Assembly: GCA_964635325.1 (NCBI GenBank)
Contig: CAZWOL010000035.1
Span: 1-32,569, forward strand
Reading direction: 5' to 3'
DNA: 32,569 nucleotides
Origin: BOG-1112 sp964635325
GTDB taxonomy: Bacteria > Bdellovibrionota_B > Oligoflexia > Oligoflexales > Bog-1112
Of this stretch, positions 8,529 through 16,894 are shown piece after piece. The translations under genes were made by a program, and so were the position numbers. Under the pieces are notes generated by a model, which made no database searches, had not been told where the DNA came from, and saw only the letters and a list, made by a program, of their open reading frames with translations. The stretch's first letter is position 1. Every line of letters begins with the position of its first letter.

Positions 8529-9023
8529 TTACTTTTTTGCTGTTTTCTTGATGGGCTCTAGGATTGAAATTGCAATCGGTCCTGGGATCAAATTCACTTT
8601 GCACTCGACTGACGTCGATACCTTTTGCAGGAGCTCGAAGGCTCGTTCTGGGTTTTCACGTTCGCGACCCTTGAGTTTAACCGAGATCTTTACTTTGTCT
8701 CCTCGGTCAAGAAACTTGCTGATTTTATCTAGCTTAGTCATCAAGTCGTGTTCGGAAATATTCACTTTGAATTGAACTTCTTTAAGAGTGCTTACGGCCT
8801 GCTTATTTGCCTTCCGAGCTTTCTTCTTTTCATATTCAAGTTTCTTAAAATCCTCAATGCGCACGACGGGTGGAGTCACCTCACCACTGACCAGAATCAG
8901 ATCTAGACCCAGGTCCTCGGCCTGCCTCACTGCATCTTGTATAGTGGTAATTTCGTTTATGCCTTCACCAACAAGCCTAACTTTGTTGAAGCGATGAGCC
9001 GCTGCACGTCCAATTACTTCCAA
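8529..9023 (-). CDS. infC: Translation initiation factor IF-3
   Basis: This 164-aa protein matches IF-3. The N-terminal domain includes NKVRLVGEGINEITTIQDAVRQAEDLGLDLILVSGEVTPPVVRIEDFKKLEYEKKK (given here as recognised family segments, about residues 14-68). A Lys/Arg linker follows, then the C-terminal domain with KEVQFKVNISEHDLMTKL and KFLDRGDKVKISVKLKGRE. IF-3 binds the 30S subunit and polices start-codon choice. The start is non-ATG: TTG at 9023 lies six bases after AGAGGGG. ATT codons at 9029 and 9014 are alternatives, and infC genes often use rare starts for autoregulation. The usual followers rpmI and rplT are absent downstream. Confidence 0.93.
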   Translation of the reverse strand: MEVIGRAAAHRFNKVRLVGEGINEITTIQDAVRQAEDLGLDLILVSGEVTPPVVRIEDFKKLEYEKKKARKANKQAVSTLKEVQFKVNISEHDLMTKLDKISKFLDRGDKVKISVKLKGRERENPERAFELLQKVSTSVECKVNLIPGPIAISILEPIKKTAKK

Positions 9024-9062
9024 AAAAATCCCCTCTAGCGTGGTTGTATCATTAGCCTAACA

Positions 9063-9091
9063 TTCATATCGAAGTGGGGGAAAAAAGACAA
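9063..9091 (-). promoter_or_regulatory. Candidate sigma-70-type promoter for infC
   Basis: On the minus strand TTGTCT (plus 9086-9091) and TATGAA (plus 9063-9068) are separated by exactly 17 bp. Transcription would begin near 9056, giving a leader of about 30 nt before the TTG start. This is pattern matching only; each hexamer has two mismatches from consensus or fewer. Confidence 0.35.
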
Positions 9092-9185
9092 GCTCCCGCT
9101 ACCCTAACAGCAAAGCCTCTGACAAGACTCGAAACGACGCGGTCAAAAAACACACAAGTCATTGTTTTTCCATATTTTTTAAGAA

Positions 9186-9345
9186 ATTCTAAAGCTTAGA
9201 ATGCGGAGCCACGAAGAGATTTGTAGGGGATTTGCGACGCTAGCGCACATTTAGCCGGGCTAAAATCCGAAAAAAAGTAGGAGGCCAGCGCTCTGCAAGC
9301 AAAAATAGACAAAACCCGCCTACTACCTAGAAAGCTAAGTTTAAA
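9186..9345. other. Non-coding stretch rich in hairpins between phoH and infC
   Basis: The gene-free interval 9059-9395 holds several dyads. These are ATTCTAA-AGC-TTAGAAT-like at 9186-9202, TTTAGC-CGG-GCTAAA at 9250-9264, and a 9-bp stem with one mismatch pairing 9277-9285 with 9318-9326. No convincing ORF is present. It could encode a small structured RNA or a 5' regulatory element, but I recognise no known family. Confidence 0.3.
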
Positions 9346-9351
9346 CCTGCA

Positions 9352-9389
9352 GAAAGCAAAGAAGAGGTTAGGACTAGGTCTTAACCCTC
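9352..9389 (-). terminator. Candidate intrinsic terminator of phoH
   Basis: Just past the phoH stop on the minus strand, GAGGGTTAAGAC-CTA-GTCCTAACCTC forms a stem (plus 9364-9389) with one bulge and one mismatch. It is followed by a pyrimidine-rich TTCTTTGCTTT tract. Confidence 0.45.
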
Positions 9390-9395
9390 ACTTTT

Positions 9396-10739
9396 TTAAA
9401 GCAACTTCGCCGCCAAACTCGCCAGCTCACTTCGCTCGCCTTGCTGGAAGTTAACATGAGCCGCAAGCTTCGACTGCTTAAAGCGCTCAATAACATAGGT
9501 TAGACCATTATTCGTCGAATCAATGTACGGATTGTCAATTTGAAAGGGGTCCCCCGTCAGCACTATCTTGGTACCTTCGCCTGCTCGAGTCAGGATGGTT
9601 TTGATCTCATGGGGAGTCAAATTCTGTGACTCATCCACAATGAAAAAGGCATTGGGCAGAGAACGTCCACGTATGTACGTCAGGGGTTCTATGGCCAAAA
9701 GTCCCTGATTCATCAACTCCTGATAACTTTTACCAAAACGCTTTTGACGCACTGGCATGTTTCCGCCAAGCAGAAAGTCGAGACTGTCATAAATGGGTTG
9801 CATCCAAGGATTGAGCTTTTCATCCAAATCCCCAGGCAGAAAACCCAAGTCATTACCCATTGCAAAAATAGGGCGCGCGACAAGAAGCTTCTGATAAACA
9901 TCCTCATCCGTCGTCTTCAACAGGCCAGCTGCAATTGCCAACAGGGTTTTACCCGTCCCTGCTCCCCCCGATAGCGTTACCAATTTGATACGATCATCTA
10001 ACAAAGCTGCAAGGCCAAATTTCTGCTCGACATTGCGTGGATGTATGCCCCAAACATTGTCCGTTCTTGGCTCCAGCACTCGAATGCGTTTGGAATCAAA
10101 ATCATAAATTCCACACGCCTGTTGGTTGGGTTCATTTTCGTTTTCAATCACGAAAAATTCATTTGCAGCAGCTTGTTCTTTAAATGAAAGATCTTCCGCA
10201 CTGAGTGATCCCTTTTTATAGAGATCGTGAATGACCGTTGCGCTTACTTTCAATTGGCGAACACCCGTGTATAGGTGCGAGATGTCGACTTTATCAGCTT
10301 CGAAATCTTCAGATTCAATCCCAAAGGCATCCGACTTAATGCGAAGATTTGAGTCCTTCGTGATGATGATAACTTTGCGTTTGCCTTTAAACTTCTTCTG
10401 CAGAGTAAGACCAATTGCAAGTATGTGATTGTCGGTGCTGTTCTCCAAAAGCTCGGGCAGTATGTCCATATCTTGCCCAAGGTAGACAAAGAGACTACCC
10501 GAATCCTTTTGCTCCGGAAAAAGCGGAATCCCCTGAGAAAGGGTCCCTCTCTTGCGCAGTCGATCGAGAATTCGAGAGACTTCACGAGCGTTTCGTCCGT
10601 TCTCCGTCTGATCCTTTTTGAAGTGATCGATTTCTTCGATTACAGAAATCGGGATGACAACATCATTGTCATCAAATTTGAAGATGCTGTTTGGGCCATT
10701 GAGCAAAATGTTAGTATCGAGAATAAAGATCTTCTTCAC
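9396..10739 (-). CDS. phoH: PhoH family protein with N-terminal PIN domain
   Basis: This 447-aa protein has two domains. The N-terminal PIN-type nuclease domain (FILDTNILLNGP at 5-16, then VIPISVIEEIDHFKK) covers about 1-150. The C-terminal PhoH ATPase domain has Walker A GGAGTGKT near 258-265, Walker B FFIVDESQNLTPHE and sensor-like LTGDPFQID. This is the PIN-PhoH (PhoH2/YlaK-like) arrangement, linked in the literature to RNA unwinding and cleavage. The GTG start at 10739 has AAGGAG nine bases upstream. It is divergent from prkA with 128 bp between them. Walker and acidic PIN residues are intact, so it is probably active. Confidence 0.9.
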   Translation of the reverse strand: MKKIFILDTNILLNGPNSIFKFDDNDVVIPISVIEEIDHFKKDQTENGRNAREVSRILDRLRKRGTLSQGIPLFPEQKDSGSLFVYLGQDMDILPELLENSTDNHILAIGLTLQKKFKGKRKVIIITKDSNLRIKSDAFGIESEDFEADKVDISHLYTGVRQLKVSATVIHDLYKKGSLSAEDLSFKEQAAANEFFVIENENEPNQQACGIYDFDSKRIRVLEPRTDNVWGIHPRNVEQKFGLAALLDDRIKLVTLSGGAGTGKTLLAIAAGLLKTTDEDVYQKLLVARPIFAMGNDLGFLPGDLDEKLNPWMQPIYDSLDFLLGGNMPVRQKRFGKSYQELMNQGLLAIEPLTYIRGRSLPNAFFIVDESQNLTPHEIKTILTRAGEGTKIVLTGDPFQIDNPYIDSTNNGLTYVIERFKQSKLAAHVNFQQGERSELASLAAKLL

Positions 10740-10817
10740 TCCACAATACTCCTTTTTGGGGGGTTAATAAAACGCCACAGATGCTGGCGAAGTTCACCTA
10801 TTGTTTTTGGATCGGTA

Positions 10818-10823
10818 TATAAT
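10818..10823 (+). promoter_or_regulatory. Candidate -10 box for prkA
   Basis: A perfect TATAAT lies 44 bp upstream of the prkA start, within TCGGTATATAATGG. No good -35 hexamer is found at 16-18 bp, so the promoter may be activator-dependent or the match fortuitous. Confidence 0.35.
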
Positions 10824-10867
10824 GGAGAGTAACGGATAGAGAATTTTTCCAACCGAGTGAGGGCGTT

Positions 10868-13123
10868 ATGCCAGATGACCGCACGTATATCGATGACATC
10901 ACTCTCGAATTTCGAGACGTCTTTTTGAAACGCAATGTATTGATGACTTTCCAAGACTATGTTGACCTAATGGCTCGCAACCCTCGAAAATTCACCCGCA
11001 ACTCTTCACAGTACATTCTCGATGCCTTCAACTACTTTGGCACAGAAACCGTTCAAAGCCTTTTTCACTCCCAAGACATGCGGTTTCGACTGTTCAATAT
11101 CGGAACCGAACGTTCTGGCCCCATCATCGGGGGAGAACAGTTTCAAAATGAATTTTATTACATTTTAAAGAACTTTGCGCGCAATGGTTTTAACTCTTTA
11201 TTGACTTTATTTCATGGCCCCAACGGTTCTGCAAAATCTTCGACTGTCGAGACTATCGCCAACGCAATGGAAAACTACAGCAAAACCGATGAAGGTACCG
11301 TCTACCGTTTTAACTGGATATTCCCTACCGACAAAGATGCGTATCCAGCCTATGAAGGAAAGGGGATTGGCTTTCAAAACTATGGAGCCCCCCCGCAAAG
11401 AAACTCATCATTTGCACTCCTCGAAGAAGGCAAAATAGCAGCAAAACTCAGCTCTGAATTTAAAGAAAACCCACTCTTTCTTATACCAATGCCGCATCGT
11501 GAAAATTTGCTAAGAAGTTGGATTGCCAAACAGGAAAACTGCAGTCCAGAGGATGTCTCTCTTCCGCAATCTGTTTTAGGTAACGGACTTTCCAAGAAGA
11601 ACCAGGAGATTTTTGAGCACCTACTCAACTCCTACCATGGTGACTTAGAAAAAGTCTTTAGGCATGTGCAAGTCGAACGTTTCTTCTTCTCAAAGCAATA
11701 CCGCATAGGCATTTCCACTGTTGAACCACAGATGTCGGTTGATGCACATGAAAAACAAGTCACGCTCGACAGAAACTATAGCAACTTACCTGCCATACTG
11801 CAGTCGATCAATTTTCACCAATACATCGGCCAGGTGGTTGAAGCCAATCGTGGGATGCTAGAATTCTCAGATCTACTCAAACGCCCCTTAGAAACATTCA
11901 AGTATCTCATCAGCGCTGTTGAAAAAAGCGCCATCAATCTTCCATCAGGTACAGCAGCCCTTGATATAGTGTTTGTAGCGACAACCAACGACAAGCATCT
12001 AGATGCATTCAAAGCCATCCCTGATTTTAGTTCCTTCAAAGGCCGCTTTGAGCTTCTTACAGTTCCATACATTCTACTTCCTGAACAGGAAGCGCAGATT
12101 TTCAAACGTGATCTTGAAGTCATTCGCACCACCAAACCTGTGTGTCCGCATATTTTGGAAATGCTCTCCACCTGGGGTGTGCTTACACGTCTGAAACAAC
12201 CAGACCCAGAACGCTACCAACCCAAATACAAATCCGTACTCGCACGTCTGGATCCTTTTGCTAAGCTTGCAATCTATCAAAATCAGTCCTCTATTCCTGG
12301 ATTCTCACGACCCGAACAAGCATTGCTCAGGGAAATTCGTGACGACATTATTTCTGAATCACAAGGCACTCTAATTTATGAAGGGCGCTTTGGGGCTTCT
12401 CCTCGCGAACTACGGGCTATTCTCCATCGCGCAGCACATAACATCCGCTATTCTGATCTCACACCTATGGCCATTTTTGAAGAGATCGAGAGCCTTAGTC
12501 GCGACACTTCCGTTTACGAGTTTCTACAGTTTGAGCCACGCGGACGTTACCACGACTTTGACTACTTTAATCGTAAGCTACAAGAAAGATTCGCAAGGAC
12601 CTTTGAGAACGAGGTCATTCAAAGTATGTCGATGGTTGGAGAACATGAGTACGGACTACTTCTTGATCGTTACATTACCAACGTCGTTGCGCAGATTAAA
12701 AATGAAAAAATTTGGGATGAAAGCTCTCATTCACATGTGCCCCCTTCCACCAAAATCATGGAAGAAGTGGAAAGCATCCTGCACATTACGGGCTCCATCA
12801 GTGAACATCGCAACAATCTACTAAGTCGCATCGCAGCATTTCGCATTGATAACCCTCATCAAAACATCGTAGTCAGCCAACTCTTCCAGGACTATTTAGG
12901 AGCAATCAAAGAACACTCTTACAACGAAAAAAGAAAGGTGATTGATACAAACTTCAAAACTATGATCGCATTGGAAGCAGGTGAAAAAGTGGATGACGAA
13001 AGTCGAACTCTTGCCGAAACGACGTTTGAAAATTTAGAGACGAAGTTTGGCTATTCTCGCACAGCAAGTGCGGACTGCATGAAGTTTGTGATGAAGCTTA
13101 AGAAGACCTTGAAAGAGGTTTAG
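10868..13123 (+). CDS. prkA: PrkA-type serine protein kinase / AAA+ protein
   Basis: This 751-aa protein matches the PrkA/YeaG family, which joins an AAA+ domain (P-loop GPNGSAKSS near 117-125) to a C-terminal kinase-like domain. Family segments include NVLMTFQDYVDLMARNP near the N-terminus and the regions around FKGRFELLTVPYIL and EGRFGASPRELRAIL. Well-studied members are about 630-645 aa, so this one is roughly 100 residues longer. The usual partners (DUF444/YeaH and SpoVR) are not adjacent. The ATG follows GAGGGCGTT. The last ~94 bases are part of a 96-bp direct repeat whose second copy is at 19117-19212, so the 3' end may be element-derived. Function in stress or stationary phase is by family analogy. 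Confidence 0.9.
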   Translation: MPDDRTYIDDITLEFRDVFLKRNVLMTFQDYVDLMARNPRKFTRNSSQYILDAFNYFGTETVQSLFHSQDMRFRLFNIGTERSGPIIGGEQFQNEFYYILKNFARNGFNSLLTLFHGPNGSAKSSTVETIANAMENYSKTDEGTVYRFNWIFPTDKDAYPAYEGKGIGFQNYGAPPQRNSSFALLEEGKIAAKLSSEFKENPLFLIPMPHRENLLRSWIAKQENCSPEDVSLPQSVLGNGLSKKNQEIFEHLLNSYHGDLEKVFRHVQVERFFFSKQYRIGISTVEPQMSVDAHEKQVTLDRNYSNLPAILQSINFHQYIGQVVEANRGMLEFSDLLKRPLETFKYLISAVEKSAINLPSGTAALDIVFVATTNDKHLDAFKAIPDFSSFKGRFELLTVPYILLPEQEAQIFKRDLEVIRTTKPVCPHILEMLSTWGVLTRLKQPDPERYQPKYKSVLARLDPFAKLAIYQNQSSIPGFSRPEQALLREIRDDIISESQGTLIYEGRFGASPRELRAILHRAAHNIRYSDLTPMAIFEEIESLSRDTSVYEFLQFEPRGRYHDFDYFNRKLQERFARTFENEVIQSMSMVGEHEYGLLLDRYITNVVAQIKNEKIWDESSHSHVPPSTKIMEEVESILHITGSISEHRNNLLSRIAAFRIDNPHQNIVVSQLFQDYLGAIKEHSYNEKRKVIDTNFKTMIALEAGEKVDDESRTLAETTFENLETKFGYSRTASADCMKFVMKLKKTLKEV

Positions 13124-13125
13124 CG
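13030..13125 (+). repeat. Left 96-bp direct repeat (attL-like, prkA 3' end)
   Basis: Bases 13030-13125 match 19117-19212 at 95 of 96 positions, at a constant offset of 6,087 bp. The single difference (T at 13119, A at 19206) changes the last sense codon from Val to Asp. The left copy is the functional 3' end of prkA including its TAG stop. The end points are sharp: identity is lost immediately outside both limits. Confidence 0.95.
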
Positions 13126-13225
13126 CAAATTGACAACTATTGAAGCAAATCTGTCAAAAATCCACAAATAATCCATTCATCACCTTTGATCTTCCCCTGC
13201 AACTCATTCTAATGCGTGCCGCTGG

Positions 13226-13254
13226 AGCTTGTTCCTTCTGGTAGGAAGCAAGCT
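13226..13254 (+). other. Hairpin in the left end of the islet
   Basis: AGCTTGTTCCT and AGGAAGCAAGCT pair over 11 bp with one bulge around a six-base loop, about 100 bp after the prkA stop. There is no following T-tract, so it is not a classical terminator. The rest of 13126-13405 shows no gene I can support. Confidence 0.4.
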
Positions 13255-13405
13255 GGACTTGAAAGACAAGGGAATCCATGGCAAATTGACCTGCGTAATC
13301 GAGACTTACTCACCTTGCCCTTTAGCAGAGAGTCAACACCATGAAACACCTCGGTTTTTCTTTTCACATTGAATTTCAAGATTTTCGCCCATAATTGGAA
13401 ATTAT

Positions 13406-14887
13406 ATGAGAAAAAGATCAATTTCATTACTCATTCTATTTCTTGCACTTGTTACTACAATATCGAGCGCTCAACAAAACAGCTATACCTACACCGAAGC
13501 AAGGAAGGGGTCTGTGCGTTCAGACTACTTTCCAATAAGCTATGCCTACCCTCTCCGTTGCTTCGAACACATCCATGAAGTAATTTCTCAAGTCAACGAT
13601 AGATGCAAATACGGAGACTGCGAAAAAAATTACTTTGTAGTCACACCCTGTAACGACTTCGAAAATTTGGATGTGAAGAGATGGGAACAAATAGTAGATT
13701 CCTTGGAAGATCACTATTTAAAATATCAGGAACCCAATGACATTGGCAGCACAAATATCGAATTTCGATTTCAAGCTCTGCATGGCTATACAAAAGTTTG
13801 GCTTGAGAAGCAAACCAATGCTGCTGGGGCTAAAATTCGCAAACTATCCCGAGATATCAAAGACCTTTTGGAACAAAAACTGAGCAGTGACCCAGCTCGT
13901 AAAAAAATCAATGATCAGCTCGTCAAAATAGACGGCCTAAACAAGAGCCTGGAAACCTATAAAGCAAACTCTGTACCTGTTAAAAAAGCGATCGATGAAT
14001 TTTTAAAAGAGTTTGAAACGTATAAAACACTGGTTCGCCGCTTCCTTCAGGAGCTTTCCGAGATAAAGGCCCAAGCCTCTATTCAACCGACAAACTTGGA
14101 TAAAGATGCCGTGCAGTCCGTATGGGCTTTGCTGACTAAAATCGAAAACCTTGAACTCACAAACAGAAGTAAATCACTAGAAATTGAAAACCGGGGGAAA
14201 CATATCGAATATGAAATTAAAAGAGTCCTCAAACAATTTCAAATAGACATCCACCCCTTCAAAAACGTGCTCTCGTCTCAAGATTTCGAAAATGGCCTTG
14301 ATTTAGGGTCGTCACTTGAAGTGATTAAAAAAGCTCAAAACTTTTCCATTCAATGGGTATCAAAATTTCAAGAAGAAAGCATTTCGACCAGTCTATTTGT
14401 AGATAAAATATCTCAAACATTGATTGAACGGCTTGCCAAAAAAGAAGTGAATCAAAGAACAAAGGGAGCCCGACTTCTGAATGCCTCTGCAATTTTTATA
14501 GGAAAAATTACATCAAAAACTCAATTTATGAGATCATCACTTCCGAAAAGCAAAGTCTATGAACTCCCTTTCCTAAGCCAACACTTACAAAATCTCAATG
14601 AACTCATTGAGTTCTCGAGTCTTTGCACAATCGAATTTGACGAAACCAATTCGTGGATGCACACAGGGTGTCGTCATTTAAAAGCTGCGGTCAACGGTTG
14701 CCAAAATCGAATCAAGGGATTTCCTGATGAAATTCGCAGCTACATTGCCATCTTGAGAGCCTTAATACAAAACCCCGATGCAGGACCACTCATGGATACT
14801 GTTGAAAAATCACTGAGAGACGACCCGCTCGAACAAGCTATTGCAAATTATGATTCCATGCTGACAACTCTTGGGCAAAATCTATGA
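13406..14887 (+). CDS. Secreted coiled-coil protein, islet gene 1 (possible toxin partner)
   Basis: This 493-aa protein begins with a Sec signal peptide (MRKRSISLLILFLALVTT, cleavage likely after ISSA). Cysteines cluster in the N-terminal region (CFEHI, RCKYGDCEKNY, TPCNDF) and near the C-terminus (SLCTIEF, TGCRHLK, NGCQNR), consistent with disulfides in the periplasm or outside. The middle (~120-330) is rich in Lys/Glu/Leu heptads suggesting coiled coils. Its stop overlaps the start of the next gene by ATGA, and the two signal peptides begin alike (MRK.SIS.L), hinting at common origin. I do not recognise a family. By position it resembles SitB, the accessory protein of myxobacterial SitA toxins, but no homology is claimed. 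Confidence 0.75.
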   Translation: MRKRSISLLILFLALVTTISSAQQNSYTYTEARKGSVRSDYFPISYAYPLRCFEHIHEVISQVNDRCKYGDCEKNYFVVTPCNDFENLDVKRWEQIVDSLEDHYLKYQEPNDIGSTNIEFRFQALHGYTKVWLEKQTNAAGAKIRKLSRDIKDLLEQKLSSDPARKKINDQLVKIDGLNKSLETYKANSVPVKKAIDEFLKEFETYKTLVRRFLQELSEIKAQASIQPTNLDKDAVQSVWALLTKIENLELTNRSKSLEIENRGKHIEYEIKRVLKQFQIDIHPFKNVLSSQDFENGLDLGSSLEVIKKAQNFSIQWVSKFQEESISTSLFVDKISQTLIERLAKKEVNQRTKGARLLNASAIFIGKITSKTQFMRSSLPKSKVYELPFLSQHLQNLNELIEFSSLCTIEFDETNSWMHTGCRHLKAAVNGCQNRIKGFPDEIRSYIAILRALIQNPDAGPLMDTVEKSLRDDPLEQAIANYDSMLTTLGQNL

Positions 14888-16884
14888 GAAAAAATTCCAT
14901 TTCATTCCTACTCTTTTTGATAGCCTTTCAAAACATCGAACTCATAGGCTGCAACTCCGATGCGATTCCCATAAAAATCATTTCCCGACCTGCAGCAGGA
15001 AATGAAGAAGGCACGATGAGAGAGCAAGGCACACACTTTTTGCACGTCAACGGGGTGGGAATTCCTTTTTACGATGATGAATCTTCTAAGCTGTGCAAAG
15101 ATTCGGAAAAAGACTGTGCAGATACAAACACGTCAATGCAGGGATGCATTCCGAAGAAAATTTTGACTGTCAAAGGAACCAATAAATTCGTATTTGGCAT
15201 AACGAATATCTCTGCTTCAACTTACGTTCATACCTCGCACGACGTAATCCTAAGTCCTGACTCTGCCAGAAAGCTCTATCTGTGGAGAAATCTGCTAAGA
15301 CAGGGAACCTACCCCAATCATTCTTACCGGGGAGAAACCCAAAAAGATTTTTCGTATCTTGTTTTGACAACCCAAAACGGAGCTGCCATCGAAAAGACCC
15401 AAAGCTCCATCGCTGCACTGATCGAAAGCACGAAGAGCGTCCTAAGTCGCACATCTAAAGAGTATAACGAGCTTTTGGTAGCGGAAAAAATTCTGTCTGA
15501 ACTAAAAGACAAAAGTATTTTTGAAATCGATCTCGATAAACGGAATGTTCCAAGCTGGTTTAAGGAGCTGGTGCGAACAGCAAGAGACACGAATGAGAAA
15601 CTCAAAGGGGATGTGGTCCGCAAAATAAGCGAACTTGAACAAGAAGCTCGATCCATGGCAGCAGAAGCACAGAAGATTCTGACGAGCATGGATGTCTCTT
15701 TGCCCACGCCAAACTCTGACACTTGTGAATTTGATGAAATCATCATCGAAGAGTTCAGTAAATATGATGACGGAAAAAATTATCCGAGCGATAATACATT
15801 TTCTCGGCAGGCTGACTCCGTTATTTCCCGCCTAGGAGACTATTGGGCCCGAGAAGACAGAGTTGGGTTTCTGCAAGCATTCTATGCGTGGCAGCAACAG
15901 CACGAGACCCTCGCACCTATCATCAGCTCACGAACGGGACTGGTTCCCGGAGAGCAGCAAGCTTTCCTAGCGAATCATAGTCGCGTCATGCAAACGGTGC
16001 GCAAATATGTTGATGACCGCTTCTACTTTCATGCCAGTCAGATTCCACAATCCACCAAGGATGCGATTGACTACTCCATTGCAAAGAGTTCTCCAAGCGT
16101 CGGTAAAGAACTCAAACTTGCGGTTAATACTCTGAAGGTCTCCAATGAGAAAACTCAGAGAGCCTTCAAAAGCATTGAAGATCTTGCGTTAGGCTACCAA
16201 GATACAAGTGCAGAAGAAAAGCCTTTCTGGGATCGCATCGGTCGTGGCCTTGCAGCATACATTAAAGGCCTAGCACAAAATACGGCCCAGATAGCAGACT
16301 GCATGCTTAAGAGCATGAGTGCCGGACCCTACGCTGAGTTCTACGAGCTAACACACGGCAAAAGTTTTTGTACGGACGAGGAACTCGACACTCTCGATCT
16401 TGCTATTTCCGCAGGAAGCCTCAGCATGAGCGCTGCAGGTCTCATCGGAGGACCGGTCGTTGGAGCTGCTGGTAGTGCGCTGGGTAAGGGGCTAAGCTTT
16501 GTTAAGAAGGTCTTTGGGAAGGTCCTTAAGCCTTTTTGGAAGGGGAAAATAGAGAAGGCTCTAGGAAGCGTTGATTCTGCTAAAACCCACAATATCAGCT
16601 TGAAACGCCTTGATGCAACCCGCCTCAAAAATAATCCCTTGAATCAAACTCGCTATACCGACAAGGTTAGATTACAAATGCAGCAAGACAAATTTCACGG
16701 CTTTCCAAAGCAAGTAGACAATTTTGCAGGCTTAGGCAAGAAGTCTGAGCTTGTTGGTGGCGACGGCATCAAGCGAACCAAAATCCAGCTCGAAGGTGAA
16801 TACCTTGAAAGAAAAGGTAATTTTGAGTGGATTGTTGAACCAGATGGATCAATTAACCATCGCAAATTTGAGCCTTTTAGGTAG
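14884..16884 (+). CDS. Lipoprotein with C-terminal polymorphic-toxin-like domain, islet gene 2
   Basis: This is a 666-aa protein. A lipoprotein signal ends in Leu20-Ile-Gly-Cys23 (Asn at +2, which would favour the outer membrane by E. coli rules). A Cys-containing N-terminal region and a long helical stalk follow. Next comes a Gly/Ala-rich hydrophobic stretch (~505-535, SAAGLIGGPVVGAAGSALGKG). A short domain of about 75 residues (~590-666) closes the protein: RYTDKVRLQMQ, FHGFPKQVDNFA, GGDGIKRTKIQLEGEY, FEWIVEPDGSINHRKF. That ending is the type I associate with toxin tips of polymorphic/contact-dependent systems. His605 and His659 are candidate catalytic residues, suggesting a nuclease but not proving one. 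A small immunity-like gene follows after 10 bp. Confidence 0.7.
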   Translation: MRKNSISFLLFLIAFQNIELIGCNSDAIPIKIISRPAAGNEEGTMREQGTHFLHVNGVGIPFYDDESSKLCKDSEKDCADTNTSMQGCIPKKILTVKGTNKFVFGITNISASTYVHTSHDVILSPDSARKLYLWRNLLRQGTYPNHSYRGETQKDFSYLVLTTQNGAAIEKTQSSIAALIESTKSVLSRTSKEYNELLVAEKILSELKDKSIFEIDLDKRNVPSWFKELVRTARDTNEKLKGDVVRKISELEQEARSMAAEAQKILTSMDVSLPTPNSDTCEFDEIIIEEFSKYDDGKNYPSDNTFSRQADSVISRLGDYWAREDRVGFLQAFYAWQQQHETLAPIISSRTGLVPGEQQAFLANHSRVMQTVRKYVDDRFYFHASQIPQSTKDAIDYSIAKSSPSVGKELKLAVNTLKVSNEKTQRAFKSIEDLALGYQDTSAEEKPFWDRIGRGLAAYIKGLAQNTAQIADCMLKSMSAGPYAEFYELTHGKSFCTDEELDTLDLAISAGSLSMSAAGLIGGPVVGAAGSALGKGLSFVKKVFGKVLKPFWKGKIEKALGSVDSAKTHNISLKRLDATRLKNNPLNQTRYTDKVRLQMQQDKFHGFPKQVDNFAGLGKKSELVGGDGIKRTKIQLEGEYLERKGNFEWIVEPDGSINHRKFEPFR

Positions 16885-16894
16885 GGAGTTGGAG

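Noticed and set aside
13209..13427. 72-codon minus-strand frame at the left end of the islet
   Set aside because: It overlaps the start of islet gene 1, has no recognisable features, and its composition does not look coding.
16751..16894. Extended start of the immunity gene inside the toxin gene
   Set aside because: The ATG at 16895 has a strong ribosome site and gives a protein beginning where the immunity-like similarity begins.
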